Below are positions 34,524 to 41,942 of a DNA stretch of 55,759 bases, piece by piece. How positions within the stretch are numbered: position 1 is the stretch's first letter; every line of letters starts with the position of its first letter. Made by a program: the position numbers and the translations under genes. The DNA is from an archaeon (GTDB taxonomy: Archaea; Thermoproteota; Thermoprotei_A; Marsarchaeales; Marsarchaeaceae): the NCBI GenBank assembly GCA_021817005.1, contig JAKAWJ010000010.1:1-55759 (forward strand), given 5' to 3'. Under the pieces are notes generated by a model. It was not told the DNA's origin. It did not search any database and saw nothing but the letters and a program-made list of their open reading frames with translations.

Positions 34524-35255
34524 CTACTTCTTTCTGGCAATCAGTAGCTGGCCGTAATTTCCTCCATAGAGCGGAAGCTCGGAGTCGGGGATTCCGGATT
34601 TTCGGGCAAGCTCAGTCATATCCGGTCGGCTGACAGTCACTTCTGAAAATCCAGACAGTTTGGCTAAACTTTCAAGTTCGTTATCTTCGTAATAACGAAG
34701 ATAATTTGCTATTGGTTCAGGAGCCGCAGGCGTCCCCCTAAGCTCCTTCGTGCTGGAGGTGACAACGAGGAGCCCTCCCGGCTTGAGCGTACGGAGGATT
34801 TCACGAAAAGTCGCAACTGGCTCAGAAAGAAACTGGAGTACGCCAGACATTACTGCGTAGTTAAACATTGCGTCCGGAAATGGGATGTGGGAGGCGTCGC
34901 AGTGGACAATTTTCAGTCTTCCTTCCTCAGTCGCACGGGCATTAACACTTGTAGCGACGCTCACCATGTCCCTACTTTGGTCAATTGCCCACGCGCTGCA
35001 CCCGCTCCTTAGTGCTTCCTCAAGAAAGGCTCCTCCGCCGCAACCAACCTCGAGAAGTTTGTCTTCCGGCTTCAGATTGAGCACTTGCTGTATGAGCTTG
35101 AAGTTGGGTCGGTGATGAACAGGGTCGCTATAGAGCTCTTGTGACGTCTTCCCCGAGGGTTTTCTAGCTAATCTGTCGGTAAGCCAAGCACTCAAGCCTG
35201 ATGGGGCAGCCGATTTTAGGAGTGGAGCTGCTAGTTCGCTTGAATACCAACCCAA
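34524..35255 (-). CDS. SAM-dependent methyltransferase, probably the second half of an SRPBCC-methyltransferase
   Basis: Motif I is LLEVGCGGGAFLEEAL, followed by AIDQSRDMVSVA, HIPFPDAMFNYAVMSG and LRTLKPGGLLVVTSSTKELR, an intact class I methyltransferase of about 180 residues. The 55 residues before it (WYSSELAAPLLKSAAP, WLTDRLARKPSGKTS) look like the last helix of an SRPBCC domain plus a linker, and the SRPBCC domain itself is encoded just upstream in another frame with a 25-base overlap. TTG 35255 could be a coupled start, or the two parts were one protein before a frameshift. The substrate is unknown. Confidence 0.82.
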   Translation of the reverse strand: MGWYSSELAAPLLKSAAPSGLSAWLTDRLARKPSGKTSQELYSDPVHHRPNFKLIQQVLNLKPEDKLLEVGCGGGAFLEEALRSGCSAWAIDQSRDMVSVATSVNARATEEGRLKIVHCDASHIPFPDAMFNYAVMSGVLQFLSEPVATFREILRTLKPGGLLVVTSSTKELRGTPAAPEPIANYLRYYEDNELESLAKLSGFSEVTVSRPDMTELARKSGIPDSELPLYGGNYGQLLIARKK

Positions 35256-35743
35256 GAGTTGGCCCCGTTTTCCCCGAGGGAGCTCCCCCAGCCACGAAAT
35301 TCCAGAGTAAGTAGCGTGACTCCTTTCAGAGAACTGAACCTGAAATCAAGTCTGCTCACGCAGGCGGGAGCCCACCACGCTTCGTGCCACTCTAGGGCTG
35401 CAGACCTTGGTGGCTGCCAGCGCACAGCTTTGCCGAAAATGCGCTCATTAACTCTATCCGCTTCTCCGAGGTGTCCTCCCCTACCGGTTCGAAGCGCCAG
35501 CCCTCGGTCCAGTAGATTCCGGGTTAGTTCATCCCAAAATTGGGCGAATGCTTGACCCCTTTTGAGCGGCAATAAGACACTCAGGGTGAGGGTCGCGGGA
35601 CGAGCTCGAGTTTCAGTGGCTCGCAAAGCTCCAGTGCATGCTGCCGCGCAATTAAATGCGGTGAATCCGCTTTTGCGACCACCTGTCTCCTCACTCCTTC
35701 CTTCTGGGTGCCCAATTTTCTGGCGCGCTCGTAACAATCTCAC
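35231..35743 (-). CDS. SRPBCC (AHSA1-like) domain, upstream half of the split locus
   Basis: Residues about 50-165 fit an AHSA1-type SRPBCC fold: a first strand TLTLSVLLPL, then FGKAVRWQPPRSAALEWHEA, and RLDFRFSSLKGVTLLTLEFR followed by GWGSS, which is the usual run of strands and the Trp-containing turn. The last helix of the fold is missing in this frame and appears in the overlapping methyltransferase frame. The first 45 residues look non-homologous; TTG 35626 is a possible later start. The gene is either truncated or half of a frameshifted fusion. Confidence 0.5.
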   Translation of the reverse strand: MRLLRARQKIGHPEGRSEETGGRKSGFTAFNCAAACTGALRATETRARPATLTLSVLLPLKRGQAFAQFWDELTRNLLDRGLALRTGRGGHLGEADRVNERIFGKAVRWQPPRSAALEWHEAWWAPACVSRLDFRFSSLKGVTLLTLEFRGWGSSLGENGANSWVGIQAN

Positions 35744-35840
35744 GAAATCTGCCCATTTTCACAAAGCCCGTGATAGGATCCCAGAAAGAAGTACGGTTTG
35801 TTTGTATTTTTTGCTTGGTCCGCTACTCTCGACCCCGCTT

Positions 35841-35847
35841 CTTATAC
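35841..35847 (+). promoter_or_regulatory. TATA-like box for the VOC family gene
   Basis: CTTATAC is centred 26 bases before GTG 35870, indicating a leaderless transcript starting at the GTG. Confidence 0.5.
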
Positions 35848-35869
35848 AGAGTGAGGATGTTCAAGAAAT

Positions 35870-36280
35870 GTGTCCTCTTTAGAGGGAGCTTCATACGCAA
35901 CGGTTCTTCCAGTTCGTAAATTAGACCGCGCACTGAAGTTCTACACGGAGACGTTAGGCGCCAAACTTATTGTGCGTCCGGAAGGAGAGATGGGGAAATA
36001 CTTTGCATCAGTGGAACTGGGCAAGACCGAGTTCTGGCTCTTAACCCCCTCACGAAGAGAGAGGAGGGAGCTCGCTTACTCCGCTTTTACGGTGAGAGAC
36101 ATCAAGTCGGTAGTGAACAATCTCAAGGAGAGGGGTGTGAAATTCCAGCGGGCAGAGAAGACAAGGACCAACAGAGTTGAAGGGTCGATAGCTTATGACG
36201 AGATTGCCGCCGTCGCTTTCTTCAAAGATACCGAAGGAAATTTGTTATTGATAACGCAGTTAAACGACATAGCTGAGTAG
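35870..36280 (+). CDS. VOC family (glyoxalase/dioxygenase fold) protein
   Basis: The 136-residue protein has the VOC opening ATVLPVRKLDRALKFYTETL followed by GAKL and the closing strand VAFFKDTEGNLLLITQ, with a Glu/Asp near the end that is usual for metal or substrate binding. It is one single VOC unit pair and would dimerise. The reaction is not predictable; such proteins include lactoylglutathione lyases and resistance proteins. The first residue codon is GTG 35870, supported by the TATA box. Confidence 0.85.
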   Translation: MSSLEGASYATVLPVRKLDRALKFYTETLGAKLIVRPEGEMGKYFASVELGKTEFWLLTPSRRERRELAYSAFTVRDIKSVVNNLKERGVKFQRAEKTRTNRVEGSIAYDEIAAVAFFKDTEGNLLLITQLNDIAE

Positions 36281-36480
36281 CCCTTTCTTAATTCAGAAGG
36301 GTCCCTGCGCCCGAACGCGGTAGGCGTGTGGGCTGTAGAATTTTTTCCACGAATCAGAGACGCTTGGTGAGAGAACATTTTTCGCCATTAATTCTCGGTG
36401 ACTTGCTCTTCCCTGCCGCAGGAAGATTTTCTTCCAGAGCCAAGGTAAAGTAAAAGTGTTGCTTTGCAAAAAGAATAGGC

Positions 36481-36741
36481 ATGCCGCGGTTGGCCGTGGG
36501 CGTGTCAATACTGGTGCTTATTTCTCTCCTCTTCGTGTTCCTTGTACCCATCATCACGTTCCACATTGGACCTTCTCATCCTGAAATCGGAGTAGAGGGC
36601 ACAGAATCGGTCAGCTGCTACTTCTTTGGTTTCGGTGAAATGCACTATACCACGGTTGCTGGCCCGCTTGGAGTTTGGCGCTCGGCTTGGGTCTTTGGCG
36701 GACAGTGTGGAAAGTACCCCTTCAAGCCGCTACCTGTCTAA
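36481..36741 (+). CDS. Small membrane-anchored protein with extracellular tail
   Basis: This 86-residue protein has one N-terminal helix (AVGVSILVLISLLFVFLVPI) and a tail with two Cys residues (SVSCYFFGFGE and GGQCGKYP) that could form a disulfide outside the cell. I recognise no family. An A-rich GTAAAGTAAAAG stretch about 30 bases upstream may be its promoter. Confidence 0.55.
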   Translation: MPRLAVGVSILVLISLLFVFLVPIITFHIGPSHPEIGVEGTESVSCYFFGFGEMHYTTVAGPLGVWRSAWVFGGQCGKYPFKPLPV

Positions 36742-36853
36742 ACCAGACTCGCAGCAGGATAGTGCAGGCGCCCCACTGGCCAAGCCTCCAAGACCCTGCG
36801 AGAGAGCAAGCTGAATGATAAGGCTGGACTTGGGCCAATTCCTCTAAAGATTT

Positions 36854-37603
36854 CTACGAGTTGAGATAGTACTTCGCACCTTGGATAAGAAATCTTATGT
36901 CCGATGCGAGCGATATGAATCTAAAGCCTAGCTCTATTGCAGACTTCTTTTCTTCAGGATTAATCACAAGCGTTCCTGGAATCTTTCCGTGCCTTTCGCA
37001 GGCTTTCACGACTTCCTGCATCGCTTCCTTGAGCTTGGGATTCGAACGGTCATCTCCCAGTCCTAGGTTGAGTGTCAAATCCTGGGGCCCCACGAAGAGG
37101 AGGTCCAAACCTTCGACAGCCGCAATCGAGTCAAGATTCGCCATGGCCCCTCTGGTTTCAATTTGCACGCCTACGAGCGTATCCGAGTTCGCGGTTCTTA
37201 GGTACTCAGAGAGATTCATGCCGTACCGAGTAGAGGCAGCCGCAGCAATCCCTCTTACGCCCAGGGGAGGATATTTTGCAAAACTTACTACCGCCCTCGC
37301 CTGTGCAGCTGTGCTTACAAGCGGAACCAGAATCCCTTCGGCCGCAGAGTCGAGCGCCTGTTTTATCAGGTACTGGTCGATGTTCCCAACGCGCACGAGC
37401 GGCGCAGGGCCATTACCCCCCAGTGATGATACCATCGCTGCCATGGTCTCGGGGTTCACGTGTGCATGTTCGGTATCTATCATGAACCACTGAAATTCCA
37501 TTTCCTTGAGTGCGTCAAGGCATATTAGCGAAGAGGAAGAAATCCAAGTTCCAAAGGCTGGCTCCTTTGAGCCCGATAGCCTGGATTTGAGCGAAAATCC
37601 GGT
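36854..37603 (-). CDS. HpcH/HpaI family class II aldolase
   Basis: FMIDTEHAHVNPETMAAMV (with the His that acts as base), PLVRVGNIDQYLIKQALDSA, GILVPLVST, and GVQIETRGAMANLD with the metal-binding Glu, then LDLLFVGPQDLTLNLGL with the metal Asp, are all in family order. Members cleave 2-keto-3-deoxy sugar acids or 4-hydroxy-2-ketoacids to pyruvate and an aldehyde. From ATG 37603 it has 249 residues, the usual length; the frame opens at 37741, but the first 46 residues have no homology. It fits the sugar-degrading context. Confidence 0.88.
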   Translation of the reverse strand, partial: TGFSLKSRLSGSKEPAFGTWISSSSLICLDALKEMEFQWFMIDTEHAHVNPETMAAMVSSLGGNGPAPLVRVGNIDQYLIKQALDSAAEGILVPLVSTAAQARAVVSFAKYPPLGVRGIAAAASTRYGMNLSEYLRTANSDTLVGVQIETRGAMANLDSIAAVEGLDLLFVGPQDLTLNLGLGDDRSNPKLKEAMQEVVKACERHGKIPGTLVINPEEKKSAIELGFRFISLASDIRFLIQGAKYYLNS

Positions 37604-37834
37604 CATGTGCGTGCACCAGAGTGTGGTGGCTGGTATTCGGGATAAGCTTTTTCGGAGTTGTTCCGACACTTGGGGAGGTTCAGAGATCTGGTTCACAGGC
37701 AAGTAGTTCTGTTCGTGCGTGAACGAGCGTGACACGAGCACACGACCCGGAAGCGAGAAAGCTTATCAATAGTGCAGAGGCAGAGCAGGTGAGTGGTTGC
37801 TTAGCGTTATGCGCAACTCGGGAGCCTGTCGTGA

Positions 37835-37960
37835 ATGAGCACGTCGAAGCGCTGTGAGTACCCCGGGTGTTCAGAGCTTGCTGCGGAATACTGTGCTGAA
37901 GAAGAAAGTTGGTACTGTAGAAAACATTACGATGAGCTCTGCCGGGTGGAAGAGGCATAA
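37835..37960 (+). CDS. Small Cys/His zinc-finger-like protein (41 residues)
   Basis: ATG 37835 opens a frame that reads MSTSKRCEYPGCSELAAEY, then CAEEESWYCRKHYDELC and RVEEA, ending at TAA 37958-37960. The order Cys-x4-Cys-x7-Cys-x7-Cys-x2-His-x4-Cys, with Pro-Gly before the second Cys and Trp-Tyr before the fourth, is typical of a compact zinc-binding domain. A stop lies directly before the ATG, so the start is fixed. CTTATCAA at 37762-37769 may be the promoter, with a 40-50 base leader. No family name is assigned. Confidence 0.62.
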   Translation: MSTSKRCEYPGCSELAAEYCAEEESWYCRKHYDELCRVEEA

Positions 37961-38379
37961 AGGCACTTTGGCCCTGGAAAAATTTCCTCCTCACAAAAGA
38001 AAGAACTCACTGATAATACTGTCCGCACAGTGAGAGCGGTTGGACTCGTCAGATTAGGACCTTGCAGGAAGCCTGCGGACTGGAGAACGGCTGACCGCGA
38101 TTTCGAGGGACTATAGAAGCCAGGAGTTGGAGATTATCGGGTCACATTCACGAGAATAGAGCAGGTTTACACGTTTAGGTTCGTCGCTCATTCTGGTGAG
38201 CAGGCTGGACGCACGACTATGAAAGCGATTAAAAAGCATTCGAGATAGTTGCCCATTGATACCATGTAGCCTGACTTATCAAGCTCCGCACTTATCCGAA
38301 AAGTCGGTACGTGGAGCCACAGACGAGCTCAGGAAAAGGTTTAGTTTGGCCCTGAGCGCACTGCAATCTGTGAAAAAGA
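37961..38379. other. Intergenic stretch without a supported gene
   Basis: About 420 bases before the M20 gene contain no convincing frame. GTTTAGT near 38340 may be part of the M20 promoter. I see no RNA gene. Confidence 0.3.
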
Positions 38380-39852
38380 TTGGCCCAGGCTGAGAACCCT
38401 GACTTGGTTGAGCGAGCAATCAACGAAAGACTCGACGAACATATAGAAAACGTTCTGAAGCTGATCAGGCAGCCCAGCATTGCTGCTGAGAACAGGGGAA
38501 TTGAAGAGTGCGCAAAGCTAGTGAGGAATCTTTTCAAGTGGGTGGGCTGCACCACAACCGAGATCTTCCGTACTCCGGGCATGCCCGTCGTGTACGGTCA
38601 CTTGGATTGCGGCGCAAAGACAACCATCCTCGTTTACCTGATGTATGACGTAAAACAGGTTGAAGGGCAGCATTGGACTCTGGTAAAGGACCCCTTCGAG
38701 CCGAGGGTGGTAGAAATGCCGCCTTTCAGGCGAGTAATCGTTGGCAGGGGGGCCGTGAATTCAAAGGGGCCGATGATGGCATTCCTGAACGCAATTCGCA
38801 CGCTCATGGATATCGACGGAAGACTGCCGGTCAACCTGAAGTTCGTTGCAGAAGGTGAAGAAGAAATCAGCAGTCCGCATCTTTACGGCTTTATAGTTGA
38901 ACACAAGGAGTTATTTCGGGATGCCCGCGCCGTTATCATGCCTCTAGCCTCTCAGAATATCAAAGGCGAAGTGTCCCTGCACCTTGGATGCAAGGGCGTC
39001 TATGAACTCGAGCTGGAGTGTTCCGGTGAAAGCTGGGGGCACGGACCCACAAAGGATGAGATTCACAGCAGCTACGCCCCGCTCGTAGAAAGTCCGGTTT
39101 GGAGGCTCGTGAACGCTCTCGCCACAATGAAGGCCGACCCCGTTGATCCCGAGCTCGTTACTGTCAAGGGGTTTTACGACGACATAAGGGCCCCGGGACA
39201 AAATGATAGGGCGCTTCTTGAAACGCTTGCAAAAAGGGTGGACTTTGATTCTATCAAGAACTCACTCGGGGTAAAGAGGTTCTATAATGACCTCTCAGGC
39301 ACAAAGGCGCTTGAGAGGCTTCTCTATACCCCGACGCTGAACATTCAGGGCATAAAGGCTGGGTACACTGGGCCGAGCTTTATGACAATACTTCCGAGCA
39401 GGGCGAAGGTAAAGCTCGAAGTGCGACTGGTACCTGAGATGAGCGCAGAACGGGTGAACCGGGCGCTGACTGAACACCTGAGGTCCAGGGGGTTCGGCGA
39501 CATTAGAGTGATTGCGACAGATGATGACTTCGGGCGTGCTGTGGGAGAGAAATGGGCGATAACAGACCCCGCTTCCCCATGCGTCCAGGCGGCTGTAACA
39601 ACCTACAAGGAATTGGGCTACGACCCCGAGATCTGGCCGAGAATGGCAGGAACAGCGCCACTGCACGCATTCACGAATCCTCCGCTCGGGCTGCCGCTTG
39701 TGATTTTCGGTTTGGGTCACGGCGCAAAGGCGCATGCGCCGGATGAGTATTACGTAGTCGAGGGCAGCGGCCCCGTCAAAGGGTTGGCTGGGGCCGAGTA
39801 CTCGTATGTCAGATTGCTGATGAATCTGGCACGCGCGTACGAAAACCCGTGA
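38380..39852 (+). CDS. M20 family peptidase-like protein with altered metal ligands
   Basis: Overall length (490 residues) and order fit M20 dipeptidases: a helical N-terminus, ILVYLMYDVKQVEGQHW, FEPRVVEMPPF, VGRGAVNSKGPMMAFLNAI, FVAEGEEEISSPHL, a dimerisation domain (about 205-350) and GLGHGAKAHAPDEYYVVEG. Compared with the usual YGHYDV, the His is Met88; the bridging Asp of GRGxxDDKG is Asn127; and the usual Asp after strand 'ADAVIIS' is missing. Glu160/Glu161 and the C-terminal His remain. It may have another metal site or another reaction. TTG 38380 is the start used. Confidence 0.82.
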   Translation: MAQAENPDLVERAINERLDEHIENVLKLIRQPSIAAENRGIEECAKLVRNLFKWVGCTTTEIFRTPGMPVVYGHLDCGAKTTILVYLMYDVKQVEGQHWTLVKDPFEPRVVEMPPFRRVIVGRGAVNSKGPMMAFLNAIRTLMDIDGRLPVNLKFVAEGEEEISSPHLYGFIVEHKELFRDARAVIMPLASQNIKGEVSLHLGCKGVYELELECSGESWGHGPTKDEIHSSYAPLVESPVWRLVNALATMKADPVDPELVTVKGFYDDIRAPGQNDRALLETLAKRVDFDSIKNSLGVKRFYNDLSGTKALERLLYTPTLNIQGIKAGYTGPSFMTILPSRAKVKLEVRLVPEMSAERVNRALTEHLRSRGFGDIRVIATDDDFGRAVGEKWAITDPASPCVQAAVTTYKELGYDPEIWPRMAGTAPLHAFTNPPLGLPLVIFGLGHGAKAHAPDEYYVVEGSGPVKGLAGAEYSYVRLLMNLARAYENP

Positions 39853-40060
39853 CGCATGCCTCTCGGCCGAGTGCGAAAGACTGTTACGCTACGGAGGCTG
39901 GTAGATACTCCAGCTTGGAGCGCGACCATTCAATCTCCTGACTGGCAAACAATTCACCCAGCAAACGCTCGCGCGCTCAGAGTGTTCGGTAAACGAGTAG
40001 GAATGGAGTTATGCGACTACTTATGTAAAGACCAAAATACAACCTTTTCCGCGCAATTTC

Positions 40061-40414
40061 GTGAAGGTTCAGGCACGGCATCTGGCGGCTGTGCTTATGA
40101 CTGCGGGTGCGCTTGTCACTCTCGGCAGCACGCTGCTTCCTGGTTGTCACCATAACGCGGGCTGTAACCGCTCCGAATCCAGTCCGAGCTATCCCTTTCT
40201 CGCTGGGATTCTTCTAGCTGCGGCGAGCGCAATTGCGCTCGTCATCATGCAGCCCGGGTGGGCATCGGTTCGGACGAGACCGCTTGTACCGGGACAGACT
40301 GCTTTAGCCTCTTCCAGCACTATCACGAGCGAGCGGGGAAGGAGAGGGGGAAGGGCAGCACGACTTGGCCGTTGGGAGCAAGAGCTCTTCAAACATAATT
40401 CATGTCATCCGTAA
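40061..40414 (+). CDS. Small membrane protein, two helices
   Basis: The 117-residue frame from GTG 40061 has hydrophobic stretches at about 8-27 (LAAVLMTAGALVTLGSTLLP) and 45-64 (FLAGILLAAASAIALVIMQP), separated by a Cys-containing loop (GCHHNAGCN). The tail is basic and Ser-rich. AAAATAC about 26 bases upstream could be the TATA box. The end overlaps the convergent acetyltransferase gene by 26 bases. No family is recognised. Confidence 0.45.
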   Translation: MKVQARHLAAVLMTAGALVTLGSTLLPGCHHNAGCNRSESSPSYPFLAGILLAAASAIALVIMQPGWASVRTRPLVPGQTALASSSTITSERGRRGGRAARLGRWEQELFKHNSCHP

Positions 40415-41441
40415 ACATGAGTGGCACTCCCAGACCGGAGGGCGGAGGGTCGAACAGCCACTTGGTGAGCGCCGCAAACCCCTTTAGCTTGGATTCGCCG
40501 AAAGGTCCACGTAACAACCAGCCTTCCCGGCTTTCTTCCCTGAGTTCGACTCGATACCCGAGATATTCTTCGAACCACGGCCCCAGCTCAAGGATTAACG
40601 AGCTCACCGAGACGGGCCTGACGGTTCCCTGAACCGGGCCAGTCTCTGTTTTCAAGCCGAGCCTCCTGACACAGCTGACCATGTTTATGTCGGAAGGCTG
40701 GACCTGAAACCTTGCTCTCTCTACGCCGTATTCCTCGATGACCAGGGGCAGGGCCGAGATAACAGAGGAAGCAGAGCCAGCCCACTCAGGTATCCGCAGC
40801 GTACCTGGCTCCCTTTCGAACCTTTCTCCGAGGCTCGTGAGGACGTAGCCAGCCTGCATTCCGCAGCTGAGGACCTCGTAGAGCCTTACGCCAACTTCTT
40901 TTCTTCTCGCGCTGTATCCCTTTAGCAGGTCGAGCATGAGTTCCTTGGATCTCGAGTATCTGTAGCGATGGCAGCGGTAAAGCGCGAGGAGTTTATCCAC
41001 ATTTTTTCCGAAATCCTCCCGACGGATTTCGCGTATGCTGGTATCGTGGGAGACGCCAGCTTGCTGGGGGGACGACTTTTCGAAATAGGCCGTGATTATA
41101 TTTCCTGCCTCGGCGCAACCGAGCCTACTGTACAGCCCGCGCCTACCTGATACAAGCATCAGGGCCACCTCCTCGACCTCAAGGTCCGATATTACCCTCT
41201 CCAGTATCTTGGTCGAGAGTCCTCGTTTTTGGTATTCAGGAAGAGTGCACACCGCCCCGATTGAGGCCATGCTGATTCGGGCGCAGTCTAGCACGCCCGT
41301 AAACTTTGCCACGCCCACGTGACTGACCGGCATGCCTTCCTTGTCCGACACATAGTACAGGTTTGAGGCGTTATCTGCGCTGAATACTGCTGGGAATTCA
41401 TGTGCCATCCCTCCAAGGGGGTCAGAAGCCGGTCTGAACAC
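40389..41441 (-). CDS. GNAT acetyltransferase with SCP2-like C-terminus (Eis-like)
   Basis: The acetyl-CoA site reads SIGAVCTLPEYQKRGLSTKI (Q-x2-R-G-L, where R/Q-x2-G-x-G/A is usual), in the first GNAT unit. A second, degenerate GNAT-like part (about 150-240) and a C-terminal sterol-carrier-like segment (about 250-350) follow, the layout of Eis-type N-acetyltransferases. GTG 41441 opens the called frame, but protein-like codons (SLPDIIRTVNRVFRP) continue about 35 codons upstream without a usual start, so the true N-terminus is uncertain. Confidence 0.8.
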   Translation of the reverse strand: MFRPASDPLGGMAHEFPAVFSADNASNLYYVSDKEGMPVSHVGVAKFTGVLDCARISMASIGAVCTLPEYQKRGLSTKILERVISDLEVEEVALMLVSGRRGLYSRLGCAEAGNIITAYFEKSSPQQAGVSHDTSIREIRREDFGKNVDKLLALYRCHRYRYSRSKELMLDLLKGYSARRKEVGVRLYEVLSCGMQAGYVLTSLGERFEREPGTLRIPEWAGSASSVISALPLVIEEYGVERARFQVQPSDINMVSCVRRLGLKTETGPVQGTVRPVSVSSLILELGPWFEEYLGYRVELREESREGWLLRGPFGESKLKGFAALTKWLFDPPPSGLGVPLMFTDDMNYV

Positions 41442-41942
41442 CCTGTTAACTGTGCGGATTATATCCGGAAGGGACTCCTTCGAGCCCCGACGGACTGTTT
41501 CTTCGAATTCGTGCAGACCTATCCACTTCCTGAAGGAGTTCTCATTTCCTCCCTACGCTCATTATGGCCCACCGGACGAAAGTCCACCACAGAGATCGTG
41601 AGGCGCAGCTCCGAAGGCCACGGCAAGACTGCAGATTCCTGATGCACCCGATTCCACCGTTTACGGGCGCAGCCTGAGTTTGGGCGGGGTGTTCATCAGA
41701 CCTTTCACCTCGGTTAGCGTCCCCCAAGGGTTAGCTAACTCCCCGAAAGTCTGTACACCTTGGTTTGTCTTTCCTCTTGAAGGCACAGGGGGAGAATATG
41801 CTTTCCAATCTCTCTTGGATACATGAATTGGTCGTGCATCCGGCCGCAGGCATTTGTCAAAGGACAGTCACGGTCCGTATAATCAGAACCTGGCTGTTTC
41901 GGCGCCTGGCGCGATGACGTGATGGCTGGGCAATCATGGATT
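41442..41942. other. Intergenic stretch partly extending the acetyltransferase frame
   Basis: The first 120 bases continue the acetyltransferase frame upstream without a usual start codon. The rest (41560-41942) has no convincing frame. Confidence 0.35.

Noticed and set aside
36281-36301. Imperfect hairpin CCCTTTCT...AGAAGGG after the VOC gene
   Set aside because: The stem is only seven base pairs and bulged, with no T run after it; too weak to call a terminator.
37680-37994. 104-codon minus-strand frame
   Set aside because: It overlaps the small Cys/His protein on the plus strand, which has a much clearer pattern.
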